A stretch of 64,000 nt of DNA, taken from positions 4,526,001 to 4,590,000 of the forward strand of contig NZ_CP129884.1 of NCBI RefSeq assembly GCF_030490285.1, read 5' to 3'. Below are positions 48,888 to 60,200 of the stretch, in pieces. Position 1 is the stretch's first letter; each line of letters opens with the position of its first letter. Position numbers and translations under genes: made by a program. This DNA comes from Methylomonas montana. Its GTDB lineage: Bacteria > Pseudomonadota > Gammaproteobacteria > Methylococcales > Methylomonadaceae. The notes under the pieces are model-generated. The model was given only the letters and a program-made list of their open reading frames with translations, did no database searches and was not told the DNA's origin.

Positions 48888-51800
48888 CCAACTACAGATT
48901 AATACCGGCTTGGATATGGTTTAGCGATCTTCGCAACCTCTGGCTCAAAATTTTGGCCAACGATGGTCATAAGGATTATTCCTTGTTGTTTAATCTGACA
49001 TTGTTAGTGCTGGCTTTGGTGATGTCCTGTTCGGCACAGGCCGGCAGCCCATTCTATTTGACCGCCGAGCGCAGCTTCAGCAATCAGGAATCGCCCAACA
49101 TCCGCCTCGACTACACCGTCACCGATCAACCCATGCTGATCCGGGTACTAAAGTCCGATAAGCTGGAAAGCTTCCTGGACGGCCAGTTCAACGTCAGCCG
49201 CAGTTACGAGCAACCGGTTAGCGAACTGAATCCAGGCCATTATTTCGCCAAGGGTCTGAACAATGCCCAATCGCCGTTGAAGCTGTTTCGCGGCATGATA
49301 GACGTCGAGTTTCGTAAATCCTTAAAGGAAACCAACTTCAGCGGCTCAGTGTTGACCATCACCGAAAAACCGTTGGTATCCGTGCCACAGCAGGTCCTGG
49401 TCGCGGCGCCGAAAGGTTTTAAGGTAATGAAAGAGAGCTATCTGGATTTGCTGCACAATGGGCAAGCTACTCACGATTTGGGCTGGTGGTTTAACGAGGA
49501 TACCTGGAGCGAACACCGGTATAAGGTTAGGCAAGTTGCGCTCGATCCGCTGCCGGACGGGATTTATTTGCTGCAAGCGGTGCAAGGCAAGAACGAAGCA
49601 CAATGCCTGATTCAGGTCAGCAGTCTGGCGGTGCAGGTCAAGCAATCCAGCGAGCAATTGCTGGTGCGGGCGATGAACCGCGACTTACAACCCGTGGCTG
49701 GCGCCCAAGTCAGTTACCGCGATGGCCGCGGCCGGTGGCAAACCTTTCCGGCCAGCACCAACGCCGCCGGCGAACTGAGTTTTAACAACCCGGAAGGCGT
49801 GTTGGACGGTAAATTGTTGGTGCGAGTGGATGCGCCGGCTGCCAAGCCTGGCGAAGCAGCGCGCACCGCGCTGACCGCTACCGACTTCTTGCCGACCCAA
49901 GCCAAGGACGACTCGGTATTCGTGATGACCGACCGGCCGATTTTCAAGCCTGGCGAAACCTTTTATTACAAAGGCATCGTCCGCAATTTACAGGACGGCC
50001 AGTTGCGGATTCCGGCCTTTCAATCCAAACAAACCGACGTGTCCTTGCTGCGTGCCGACGGCAATGCCACCGGCTTGCAGAGCCAAACCCAGCTCACCGA
50101 TTTCGGCTCGTTCTCCGGAAGTTTCGATCTCGATCCCAGCCAGACGCCGGGTTTGTATCGCTTGCTGGCCGAGATCGACCACAAAGCCTACGGCGGCGAG
50201 TTCCGGGTGCGTGATTACATCAAACCCACGTTTTACCTGGAATGGCTGGATCGCAGCCCGGTGGTGCAGGCCGGCCAGCCGTTCAGTCTAAAATTCCGCG
50301 CCAAACGCTACAGCGGCGGTGTGCCGCAGAACGTCAAATTCGAAGTGTTTCTGTACCGGAAAAAATTCGAAGCCCCGCAATTTGTCACGGAAGCCGGCGC
50401 GGGTTTAACCGCCGGCAACGACTATTTCGGCCAGGTCAAATCCGCCGCGCCGTTGACGCAACCGCAACGTCTGTACAGCTCGATAGAAGAGCGCCAGGCT
50501 GTCGATGCCAGCAACCCTTGGGAAACCGCCGCCAAACTGGACGAAAGCGGCGACGGCAGCTTCGAGTTTACTGTGCCGGCAGCGGACCAAGAAAAGCCGG
50601 ATCAGGAATGGATTTATTCCTTGATGGTCCGCGCCCAGGATGCGGCCGGCGGCAATGCGATTTTGACCGACAGCATTTATGCGACACTGTCGGAGGCTCA
50701 ACCTGCTGTACGTTTTAATAAAACCGTCGCAACGGTCGGCGATCAGGATTTACAATTGCTGTTGCAATCCAGCTATGCCGACGGCAAACCGGCTGCCAAA
50801 GCCGGCGGCGTGGTTGATGTGATGCTGGAACAGCCGGGCAGCGGTAAGCGCAGCTTGGTGAAACTGGATTTTGCGACTGACGAACGCGGTCAGCAAAAAC
50901 TGACCATTCCGGCCTTGAAAGAATTTGGCCGGCTCACCGCCGTGGCCCGTTTAGAAAGCCTGGCTGGCCGTAATTTAAACCATCCGGCCAGCTCGCAGCC
51001 CAGCACTTTGATCGTCGCCGGCAGCGGCGGCGAAGCGGTGGCCGACAATCCGGAACTGGAACTGTACACGCCCACCACCATCCTCAGCCCCGGCGAACAA
51101 GCCAAGGTGTTTGCCTTGTTGCCCAAGGCCTGGGGTAATAACGAGAGCGGCGCCATCTGGGAAACCGTGGCCGGCGCGCACTTATTCGACAGCCGCAGCG
51201 CACCAGTTCAAGGCCGCAGCCGCTGGTTTGAAGTGACCGCCAAACCCGAATACGGCACCGGTTTTTACCACACCGTCACGGTGCCGATGGCCGGCGGCAA
51301 ATACAAGGAACAAACGCTGGGTTTTAGAATCGTGCCTTGGGAAAAGCGTTTGCAAATCGTCATCGAGCCGGAAAAAGCCGAAACCGAGCCGCTGAAACCA
51401 ACCAAGATCAAGCTACAAGTCAAACGCGCCGACGGCAGCCCGGCGGCGAATACCGAAATCGCAGTATCCATCGTCGACCGCGCCGTGTATGCGGTGCAAG
51501 CAGAGTTCCGTCCCGGCGTTTTCGACTTTTTCTATCCGTTGCAACGCAGCAATTTAGCGACCTTCTATTCCGACGATCTGCAAGGCTACGGCTACGCCGA
51601 CTTACTGCGTAAACCCAATTTCTCGCTCAGCGCCTTGAAAAGCCAAAGCAAGTTGGCGAAAAAAGCCATGCGCGACACCGCCGGCTGGTTTCCGCACGTG
51701 ATCACCGACGCGAAAGGCAATACCACCATTGATGTGGACATGCCGGCTAATGTGACCGAATGGCTGGTCACGGCGGTAGCCAGCGACAAGGACGGCCGTA

Positions 51801-53827
51801 TCGGCGAGACCACCGGCCAATTCCGTAGCGTCACCGATGTGGCGGTGGATATGGTCGGCCCGCAATTTTTGCGGCAGGGCGACGAGGTGGACGTAGCGGT
51901 GAAACTGACCAATCACTTGGCTCAGCCGGTGACATTGGCCGGCAGCATCAGCTTGCCGGACAGTTTGCCTTTGCAAAGCGGCGAAATCGAACCCCAAGCC
52001 GAATTGGCTGCGAAAGCCGAACAATTGTGGCCGTTACGCTTGAGCGCCAATGACCGGCAAGGTGCACCGGCGCTTAAGGTGGCTTTGACCGCGCCGGCTG
52101 GTGTGCGGGTCGGCGGTGCCGAAGAGTTCGAGATTCCATTAAAAGCCGCCGCGCTGCCGCAGGTTTACAGCAGCGTTCAGCAGGATAATCTGCTGCGCGT
52201 CGATTTACCCGCGCAATTCCAGCCTCGGCAAGTGACGGTGCGAGTCAACTCTGGTCTATTGGGTGCCGCGCTGCAAGCAGCGGCCATGCTGGTGCAATAC
52301 CCTTACGGTTGCACCGAGCAGCTGGCGCACAGCACCGTGCCAAATCTGGTATTGATGGACTTGATCGAGCGCGCCGGCCTGAAACCCGAGCAATTGGGTC
52401 CGCTGGAAAACACTTTGAATCGCGCCAAGCAGAACGCGGCGCTGGGCATTCGTAAGCTCATTCAAAACCAAAAAACCGACGGCGGCTTTGCGTTGTGGCC
52501 CAGCGACAGCGAAGCCACGGTGCCGGTGACTTTGATTGCGATGCAAGCCTTGAAATACGCCAACGACTTGCAAGTGGAGGGCGTGAATAACGCCTATTTC
52601 AAGGGTATGGACTGGCTGAACAATCACGCCGAGGGCAACGCGGCGGCGGATGGTTTTGTATTGAGCGGCTTCGCGACGGTTGGCTATGCTTACAACGCGC
52701 CCTGGCAACAGCAGGCCGATTTTGTCGAGAAAGTGCTTGCTGATGCCCATGCCGGCGCGGGCGAGTTGGTCGCCGCTGTGCGTATCGTCAAAGCCTACGA
52801 GAATCAGAACTGGCACAGCTTTAACCAGCAGTTCAAAGACCGGCCACAGCTTAAAAACGATTTGATCAAACGTTTACAGCTGGCGCTGGATACCATAGAT
52901 CCAGCCAGTTATCAGCAACAGCGCGGCGAGCTATACGACAGCTTGGGCTTCGGATTTGGCGTGCCCAGTCTGATCTCGGCTGGCCTGGGTGCATTAAACG
53001 ATGCGCAGGCGCTGCCACCGGCACTGGAAGCCAAGCTGAAACGCTGGTTGTTGCAAACCCAGCAAAATGGCTATTGGCAATCGACGTACGACACCGCGCA
53101 GGTGATCTTCAACAGCCGGGAATTGCTCAGCAAGGAAGCGGCGGCAGCGGCCAAGCAGAATGCCCGCAGCATTTCGGTCAGCAGTAAGGACGGCTTCGTG
53201 TTGGGTACGTTGCAGCGCATACCCGGCGGCTATCTGGGTAACTTCAGCCGTTTTGGCGATAGCCCGGACCTCAGCGAAATTCATCTTGCCGAGCTGAATG
53301 CCGACGATATCGCCAGTGCCACAGTGGCTGTCGAAGTGCCCTATCCAGCCGTCGCTGCCCGCGCCGCCGGTCTGGAGGTACAGCGCAGCTTCCGCCGCAT
53401 CACCGCCAAAGGCAGCGAGTTGATCGATATGAGTCAGGCCTTGAAACCCGGCGATGTGGTGGTCAGCGAGGTTCACGTCAAACGCAGTGTCGATGCCGGC
53501 CGGCCGGCACCCGGCAGCGAGTTTGTGGTGATTGAAGACGGCATCCCCAGCTTGGCGGAAGGCCAGGAAAGCGATGAAACCTATTTGGCCGATGCCAAAA
53601 TCCAAGCGAAGGACGACAGCTACTGGGCCAACATCAAGGAAACCCAGCGTTACCCGGACCGCATCGTCCGCGTCGCCAAGCTACAAGCCGGAGGCGAATT
53701 GACCCTGTATCAGGTCTGGCGAGTCGCCAGAGCCGGCAACGCCGCAATTCCACCGGCGACCGGGCTTGATATGTATAACGAGGCGGTGCAGGGGAATAGT
53801 TTGGCGGGGCGGGTGAGTGTCAGGTAG
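48884..53827 (+). CDS. yfaS: Alpha-2-macroglobulin family protein (YfaS/MagD type)
   Basis: A 1647-residue protein with an unusually long N-terminal region before a hydrophobic segment (LLFNLTLLVLALVMSC). Several macroglobulin (MG) domains follow, with the family segments DRPIFKPGETFYYKG and WFPHVITDAKGNTTIDVDMP, then the thioester region YPYGCTEQLAHSTVPN. Cys1143 and Gln1146 give a CxEQ motif that can form a covalent trap for proteases. Such proteins guard the periplasm. The YfaS/MagD members I recall lack this motif, so its presence in a yfa-type operon is unusual. It overlaps the upstream gene by an ATGA. Confidence 0.92.
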
Positions 53828-53950
53828 GGGGACGTTGAGCAATTCGCCTGTTGGAACCGCTGGCGCGTTCCGCCTTTCGGGTTGCCTGTGTAGGACTTTG
53901 CTCTCACTAACGGGCTTTAACCGATTTTCAATCAAAAATAGAGCACATAA

Positions 53951-54394
53951 ATGACCATTATTTTGCCTACCAAAGATTTTCCAAAGAATATTACTAAAGA
54001 GTTTCTTGATGGTTATGTCGGAAACAAGGTTGAGGATTTTTGTGGGAGCTTTGGGACCACTGGTGATGAACACAACCATTGTGCGCATTTCGTCAGTCAT
54101 GTGCTTGGCTTTAGAATTGGGCAGCTTTGTAATAGCATGAAGTTCGAGACCAGAAAAGATGTTGAATCGGGCCGAACAATGCGAGTAAATGATCTATTTA
54201 ATAATTGCCCCGAGCGTGGATATTGGAAACTTGTATGGAAAAGGTACGGTGGCGTTATATGCAACTTTCCCAAAATAATCATCGCTGGCAAATTGGCGTT
54301 TTCATGGCGCTTCTATCTACTTCAATATTGGCAAACCCAGATAATAGCCTTCAAAAACAAATCAATTCAGCCGGATTATTTTCGAAAGAATTAG
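53951..54394 (+). CDS. Putative cysteine amidase/peptidase, possibly truncated
   Basis: A 147-residue protein, not recognised by family. Residues 36-55 read TTGDEHNHCAHFVSHVLGFR, with Cys44 followed by His46 and His50. This recalls the catalytic start of NlpC/P60- and CHAP-type hydrolases. The second half (after WKLVWKRY) overlaps the next gene and does not look like a normal domain, so the gene may be cut short or rearranged. The region is more AT-rich than the yfaS operon before it. An effector role is possible given the exported protein that follows. Confidence 0.45.
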   Translation: MTIILPTKDFPKNITKEFLDGYVGNKVEDFCGSFGTTGDEHNHCAHFVSHVLGFRIGQLCNSMKFETRKDVESGRTMRVNDLFNNCPERGYWKLVWKRYGGVICNFPKIIIAGKLAFSWRFYLLQYWQTQIIAFKNKSIQPDYFRKN

Positions 54395-54693
54395 CCGCCC
54401 ACGGCAACGTTGACATAGCCAATCAGCCGGACTATTGTCTTTCCAAAGTAAGGCCGTTAAAGATTAACCAAGAACTGTCCGAAATACTGGCATATTCGGT
54501 GCGCATGTCGGATAACATCAAAATAAAGTCGGACTGTACAAAAGTAAAGGGACAGAGTATTGATCAATTTTGTCGTCTTTATTTTTTTTCGTCCAAAAAA
54601 TCGGAGCAATGGAGTATTGGGTTTAGTTTTTTGGGCAACCCATCAACTGGTAAAATTGATTTTAACTCGCTAGAGTGTTTTGCCACTCCCTAA
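54259..54693 (+). CDS. Exported small protein, candidate partner or immunity protein
   Basis: A 144-residue protein from ATG 54259 with a signal peptide (HRWQIGVFMALLSTSILA) and a mature part with four cysteines (YCLSK, DCTKV, FCRLYFF and ECFATP). The reading frame is open further upstream (54205). It overlaps the preceding hydrolase-like gene by 136 bases in another frame. A periplasmic immunity protein to that hydrolase is one reading; a free unknown is another. Confidence 0.45.
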   Translation: MQLSQNNHRWQIGVFMALLSTSILANPDNSLQKQINSAGLFSKELAAHGNVDIANQPDYCLSKVRPLKINQELSEILAYSVRMSDNIKIKSDCTKVKGQSIDQFCRLYFFSSKKSEQWSIGFSFLGNPSTGKIDFNSLECFATP

Positions 54694-54707
54694 TATTAGG
54701 GCCGTAG

Positions 54708-54733
54708 GTCCGATTAGCGAAGCCTAATCGGAC
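54708..54733. repeat. Palindromic repeat, copy 2 of the CCGATTA/TAATCGG family
   Basis: GTCCGATTA and TAATCGGAC form a nine-base stem around GCGAAGCC. The reverse complement of the core matches the repeat at 15747-15780 at 22 of 23 bases. Confidence 0.7.
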
Positions 54734-54842
54734 GAATGTATAAGTTCATATATGGAAACCTTTACCGTGCAGGTCATGAAATGAAGTTGGGCGGTTTCGG
54801 TGATGACGTAGCGGCTTCTACCCATGTTTGTCTAGTCCAGGA

Positions 54843-54890
54843 GGACGCTAGAGCGTCCGAAGCTGCGTTTCCACGCGGAGCGTGGGAACG
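54843..54890. repeat. Pair of hairpin repeats before vapC
   Basis: GGACGCT-AG-AGCGTCC (54843-54858) is perfect. It is followed by CGTTTCCACGC-GGA-GCGTGGGAACG (54866-54890) with one mismatch. This paired element resembles REP sequences common between genes of gammaproteobacteria and lies at the 3' side of vapC. Confidence 0.65.
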
Positions 54891-54923
54891 ATGGTTAACC
54901 GGCAAATCGCATAGTCCAGGAAC

Positions 54924-55337
54924 TCAATCTCGCCAAGGATTGATGACGTCGAGTTCAGGGTAATTGAAGTCACGCACATTACGGGTCACCAGTTTCAGTC
55001 CATGTGTCAGCGCGGTGGCTGCAAGCAGACTATCGACGGCCGGGATGGGGCGGCCCATTTGGGCAATCAATCGCCCCCAACGGTCGGCAACGTGGGCATC
55101 CACACTCAAAATCCGGCCGGAAAAAAACTGGGGCAGTTCCACTTCCAGCCAATCCAGCAATTTGAGCTGGCGATCATCGTTGATCAACCCATCAATGCCT
55201 TTGCGGATTTCGCCCAAGGTCAATACGCTGAGATAGAGCGTGGTGGCCGGCCGCTGTTCGAACCATTCGACGACGCCCCGATTGGGTTCACGGCGACGTA
55301 ATTCCGATAACACGTTGGTATCGATCAAATAACTCAT
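54924..55337 (-). CDS. vapC: VapC/FitB-type PIN-domain toxin
   Basis: A 137-residue PIN-domain ribonuclease: YLIDTNVLSELRR gives the first Asp; TLGEIRKGID supplies a Glu and IPAVDSLLAATALTHG the later Asp residues, followed by LVTRNVRDF. All acidic residues for metal binding are present, so it looks active. It overlaps the antitoxin gene by four bases. It is intact. Confidence 0.92.
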   Translation of the reverse strand: MSYLIDTNVLSELRRREPNRGVVEWFEQRPATTLYLSVLTLGEIRKGIDGLINDDRQLKLLDWLEVELPQFFSGRILSVDAHVADRWGRLIAQMGRPIPAVDSLLAATALTHGLKLVTRNVRDFNYPELDVINPWRD

Positions 55338-55585
55338 AGTTCGAGTTCTCGGGTCAGACTGACATCGCGTTCAATCACAAGATCGTCCTGATCATAAAGC
55401 GGCGAACGCCGCATGAATTCGACCAGCGACTGGCGATTACCCGTGAGTCGGTCGTAGTCGACGCGCGAGAGCAGTACCGCAACAGAACGACCGTGATGGG
55501 TGATTTCCTGCGGCCCCTCCTGTTCGGCATGGCGTAATACGGTGGAAAGGCGCGCTTTCGCCTCCTGAATTTGCCAAGTATGCAT
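55334..55585 (-). CDS. Phd/YefM-type antitoxin
   Basis: An 83-residue Phd-family antitoxin: TWQIQEAKARLSTVLRHAEQEGPQEITHHGRSVAVLLSRVDYDRL is the N-terminal DNA-binding domain and the acidic C-terminus binds the toxin. I chose ATG 55585, preceded by GGAG. It should repress its own operon through the palindrome just upstream. Confidence 0.9.
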   Translation of the reverse strand: MHTWQIQEAKARLSTVLRHAEQEGPQEITHHGRSVAVLLSRVDYDRLTGNRQSLVEFMRRSPLYDQDDLVIERDVSLTRELEL

Positions 55586-55596
55586 AATCAACTCCA

Positions 55597-55619
55597 AATC
55601 TAACCAGTCTGGTCAGATT
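55597..55619 (-). promoter_or_regulatory. Probable operator of the phd-vapC operon
   Basis: AATCTAACCAG and CTGGTCAGATT form 11-base arms with one mismatch about a T centre, 12 bases upstream of the antitoxin start. This is where Phd-type antitoxins usually bind. Confidence 0.65.
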
Positions 55620-55871
55620 TTAAAGGTTAACTATTTTAAGAGCAAATCATGTCCTTTGATTCTGTCCGGATTCTGAGCACCGGCATTGGATTTGGCTGAC
55701 CATAGGTGGAATCCAACTCCCCAAGCTCGGTTAAACGTTCCGGTTCGCGCACGGAGGATTTATTCCGCTGATTTTGCACATCTTTGCCTCGGCTTAATGC
55801 CGATGGGAAGCAAGATTGACGATCACAAAGCCGAGAATGGTAGGCGCTGCTTTCCGCCCACCGGCCATCCC

Positions 55872-56114
55872 TCAGAACACGACCTCCCCAAATTTGGCAT
55901 GGGGCGTCAATACCTGTAGTTTCTCGATCCGATTGAGTTCGATCCGACTATCGTCGACGATCAAATATTCACGCTTTTCGGCGCTGGTCATCGTGTCGAT
56001 AGCCTTGCCTTCTAAGATTTGCTGGTCTTTTAAGATAAGCCTGACCTGATAGCCGTACATGCAGGCTATTTCCAGGTAGTCATGAAGTTCGCAAGAGATA
56101 GAGCACTGAGCCAT
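55872..56114 (-). CDS. rof: Rof (YaeO-like) Rho-binding antiterminator
   Basis: An 80-residue protein matching Rof/YaeO: CELHDYLEIACMYGYQVRLILKDQQILEGKA and EYLIVDDSRIELNRIEKLQVLTP. Rof binds Rho and inhibits Rho-dependent termination. It lies downstream of the metal-efflux operon with about 70 bases before it and may be transcribed with it. Confidence 0.85.
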   Translation of the reverse strand: MAQCSISCELHDYLEIACMYGYQVRLILKDQQILEGKAIDTMTSAEKREYLIVDDSRIELNRIEKLQVLTPHAKFGEVVF

Positions 56115-56184
56115 GGAGGTATTAATTCGGCGACGGCTTTATTCGGTTGCTTTGAGTGCTTATTAAAGAAACGCCGCCGCTTCG

Positions 56185-56895
56185 CTAAATTTCGCCTTTC
56201 TCCACCACCGGGATAATCCAATAATGGATACCGGAACCGGCAAATTCGGCCTTCAACTTTTCCAGCAACACCGCAATCGCTATTTTTTCGGCATAAATCT
56301 GAAAACGAGCGGTTTGTTGTTCGACATTTTCAGTCTCGGTGAGAAACTTGGTCAGCCTATGTTCGACATCGCCGTTAATTTGCTCGGACTCAAAACTGGA
56401 CAGACATTCCATCACCGCGGATTCCAATGCCGGCGGCACAATAAACGAAATCGAGAACTGCTGATGATTGACGGTTTTGAAAAAATCGTCTTCGCTATTA
56501 AAGCGATCGGAGGCGTTTTTGATGACCTGCAGATACCTGCCTCGTCGGCGGTCGCCTTTGCGCTTTTCTATAAAATCAGCGGGAACGGCTAGCTGATTTT
56601 GCCTGGGGTCGTTATACCAACTGCGGTGATAATACGGTCTAACCACCACCATTCTGCCGTTAAAGCGTCGATTCTTTAAGCCTTTTACGACTCTTTGCAC
56701 GGTCAATTCGGAATCCAGGGTCACCAAGCCATGATATTCGATCGTACCTACTCGAGTATCCTGCAACGCCAATATTTCCACATCGACGATGCGCCCCGAC
56801 TTCCTAAACCAGCCACTTTTCAAAGCAGGGGCCACAAATTCGGAAATCTCAGTATGCCGGGTGTTAGCAGGAATTCGTCGCAAAAAAATATTCAT
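56185..56895 (-). CDS. RRM RNA-binding domain fused to a DUF3240 domain
   Basis: A 236-residue protein. Residues 1-95 look like an RNA-recognition motif: MNIFLRRIPANTRHTEISEFV (RNP2-like) and VGTIEYHGLVTLDSE (RNP1-like), then a basic linker (RKGDRRRGRYLQV). Residues about 140-236 (SISFIVPPALESAVMECLSSF to GSGIHYWIIPVVEKGEI) are homologous to the separate DUF3240 protein encoded next to it (LTLNVSPSLEEAMVDCLLSL to GAGLHYWLVPAIEQGLI). DUF3240 is a PII-like small domain found with metal-efflux pumps. I know of no described protein with this pairing. It may sense metal and act on RNA, which is inference. Confidence 0.75.
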   Translation of the reverse strand: MNIFLRRIPANTRHTEISEFVAPALKSGWFRKSGRIVDVEILALQDTRVGTIEYHGLVTLDSELTVQRVVKGLKNRRFNGRMVVVRPYYHRSWYNDPRQNQLAVPADFIEKRKGDRRRGRYLQVIKNASDRFNSEDDFFKTVNHQQFSISFIVPPALESAVMECLSSFESEQINGDVEHRLTKFLTETENVEQQTARFQIYAEKIAIAVLLEKLKAEFAGSGIHYWIIPVVEKGEI

Positions 56896-56993
56896 AGGGC
56901 TTTGTATGGCAATGAATTTAGCTCATTCAAAAATGTTTAACTGCTGTTCGCCTCAACTGTAGCATCCCCTATCCATTTCTGCATACTTTATGC

Positions 56994-57299
56994 TCAGATC
57001 AGGCCCTGTTCAATGGCCGGCACCAGCCAGTAATGTAGCCCTGCGCCGGCAAAATCCTCTTTTAGCTTAGTCAATAATGCAGAAATGTTTTGTTTTTCGA
57101 CGTACATTTGAAAGCGGATTTTGCGTTGATGTCCGGCGACCTGTTCCGCCAGCGACAAGCCTTGGTGATCGTGATCGTGAACATTGGCCGGAAAACTGGT
57201 GAAGCCTTGCCGCCACGCCAAGGACAACAGACAATCGACCATAGCCTCTTCCAGGCTGGGCGAGACGTTCAAGGTCAGTAAAAATGCCTCGTGACTCAT
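56994..57299 (-). CDS. DUF3240 family protein
   Basis: A 101-residue protein with the DUF3240 pattern: LTLNVSPSLEEAMVDCLLSLAW at the N-terminus, a His/Asp loop (NVHDHDHQG), and GAGLHYWLVPAIEQGLI at the end. DUF3240 genes commonly follow CzcA-type pumps, as here (ATGA overlap with the pump gene). The loop could bind a metal. The function is not established. Confidence 0.85.
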   Translation of the reverse strand: MSHEAFLLTLNVSPSLEEAMVDCLLSLAWRQGFTSFPANVHDHDHQGLSLAEQVAGHQRKIRFQMYVEKQNISALLTKLKEDFAGAGLHYWLVPAIEQGLI

Positions 57300-60200
57300 T
57301 CGCAGTTCTCCGGGTTACGGCCGAATAATCGATAGAGTATCGGCAACAAGATTAGCGTTAACAAGGTCGAAGATAACAAACCGCCGGTAACGACGATAGC
57401 CAGTGGCCGCTGGATTTCCGAACCGGGCCCGGAGGCGAACAGCAGCGGAACCAAGCCGAACGCCGCGATGCTGGCGGTCATCAACACCGGCCGTAAACGC
57501 CGCCCGGAACCGATAATCACCACCCGTGACAACTCCATGCCCGTCGCACAGAGCTGATTGAAATAACTGACCATCACCACACCGTTCAATACCGCGATAC
57601 CCAGCAGCGCGATGAAACCGACCGAGGCCGGCACCGACAGATATTCGCCGGATAGCCACAGCGCGAACACCCCGCCTATCATCGCCAACGGAATATTGGA
57701 TAGCACCAGCACCGCCTGCCGCACCGAACCAAAGGTAGAAAACAGCAGCAGGAATATCAATCCCAGCGACAGCGGAATCACCAACGTCAGCCGCGCGGAC
57801 GCGCGTTGCTGGTTTTCGAATTGGCCGCCGAACTCGACATGAAAACCGTTGGGCAGTTCGACTCTTTCCGCCACCGCCTTGCGCGCCTCATCGACAAAAC
57901 CGACCAAATCTCGACCTTCCACATTGCTACGAATCACCACGAAACGTTGGCCTTTTTCACGACCTATCGAGACCACCCCTTCCACCGCTTGAATTTTGGC
58001 GACGGCGGTAATCGGCACATGGCCGCCATTGGGCAAACTGATTTGCAGATTATCGAAATTGGCGGTGTTACTATCTCCGCGCAGCAGCAAAGGTGTGCGC
58101 TTGACGCCCTCCTGCACAATACCTAGCTGTACACCTTCGATTTGGGCACGCAGCATATTTTCAATACTATTGCCGTCCAGCCCGAAACGGCCGGCGGCTT
58201 CGCGGTCAATACTGAGCTGCAAGAACTGCATGCCTTCGTTTTTACGGGTGAACACGTCGCTGGAGCCAGGGATGGTTTTCAGCACCGTTTCGATTTGTTC
58301 GGCTTTATGATTGAGCGTATCCAGATCGGTACCGAATAATTTGATCGCGACATCGCCGCGGGTACCGGTCAACATTTCCGAGACCCGCATTTCGATAGGC
58401 TGCGTAAAACCGAAGGCAATTCCCGGCGTGTGCGGCATGATTTTGCGAATTTCCTCGATCAACCCTTCCTTGCTGTCCATCCGCCATTCCGATTTGGGCT
58501 TCAGGATCAAAAAAGTATCGGTATCGTTCAAGCTCATCGGGTCCAGGCCCAATTCGTCGGTGCCGACCCTGGAAACCACGGTCTGTACTTCCGGAATATG
58601 CTCGAGAATGTTTTTCTGTACTCGGCCGTCCAGCGCTACCGAATCCAGCAAGGTAATCGACGGCAATTTCTCCAGCTGGATGATGATGTCGCCTTCGTCC
58701 ATCGTCGGCATGAAAGTGCTGCCGATCTGGGTAAACACCAGCAGACTAGCCGCCAGCATCGCCCCGGCACCGATAAAGACTTTTTTACTGTTCTCCAGAC
58801 ACCAGACCAGGATAGGCTGATACCACTGCAACAATTTGCGCGGTAGCCAGGGTTCTTCGTGAGACACCTGTTTCAGCAGCAACGAGGCCAGCACCGGGAT
58901 CACGGTTAAAGACAGAATCAAGGAACCGCTCAAGGCAAATACGATAGTCATCGCCACCGGCCCGAACAATTTGCCTTCCAGTCCCTGCAAGGTCAACAGC
59001 GGCAAAAACACGATGATGATGATCAAGATCCCCGAGGTAACCGGCACCGCCACTTCGCGGGTAGCCCGGTAAATCAGATGCAAGCGCGGCAAACGCTCGG
59101 CCTTGTGATGATCGGCCAGTTGGGTAATGACGTTTTCCACGACCACCACCGCGCCGTCCACCAGCATGCCGATCGCGATCGCCAGACCACCCAGACTCAT
59201 CAGATTGGCCGACATACCGAACGCATGCATCAGGATGAAGGTCACCAGCGCCGCCATCGGCAAGGCCAATGCTACGGTTAGCGCCGCCCGCAAATCGCCC
59301 AGAAACAGGATCAGCAATACCACCACCAGCACAATGGCTTCCATCAAGGCCTTGGATACGGTGTCTACCGCCTTGCCAACCAACACGCCGCGGTTATAAA
59401 ACACATTGAGGCGCACACCTTCCGGCAAACCGGGTTGCAATTCCGCCAACTTGCTTTCCAGTTGCTCGATGGTCTGCCGGGCATTGGCGCCGCGCAGGCT
59501 CAACACAACAGCGGTAACTGCCTCGCCGTTGCCATCCTTACTGACCGCGCCATAGCGGGTCAGCGCGCCGATGCGGACATCGGCAATATCCTCCACCCTG
59601 ATTGGCATCCCTTGATGCTGTGCCACCACAATGGCTTTCACATCCTGTTCGTTTTTGATGCGGCCCTCGGCACGCACGATCAAGGCTTCCTCACCCTCGG
59701 TCAGCCGGCCGGCACCGTCGTTGCGGTTATTGTTTTGCAAGGCGGCCATCAGTTGCTGAGTATCGATATTGCGAGCCGCCATCCGGATATTGTCGGGCAC
59801 CACCTCAAAACTGCGAACTAAACCACCCAACGCATTGACATCCGCCACACCGCTTACGGTACGCAAAGCAGGGCGTATGGTCCAGTCCAGCAACTCTCGG
59901 CGCTGCATCAGACTCAGATCGCCTCCCTCGATCGCAAACATGAACATTTCCCCCAACGGGGTAGTCATCGGCGCGATGCCGCCTTGCACGCCTTCCGGCA
60001 GATTGCCCCAAAGCGTATTCAGACGTTCGGCGACCTGTTGCCGAGCCCAGTAAATATCGGTACCTTCTTCAAAATCCAAGGTGATGTCGGTAATCGCGTA
60101 TTTGGCCAGCGAACGCAGCATGGTTTGATGCGGAATGCCCAGCAGTTCCACCTCGATCGGCGCGGTAATCCGCGCTTCCACCTCTTCCGGCGTCATGCCG

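Noticed and set aside
54736-54963. 75-codon open frame before vapC
   Set aside because: Its sequence is made from the two intergenic hairpin repeats and the end of vapC.
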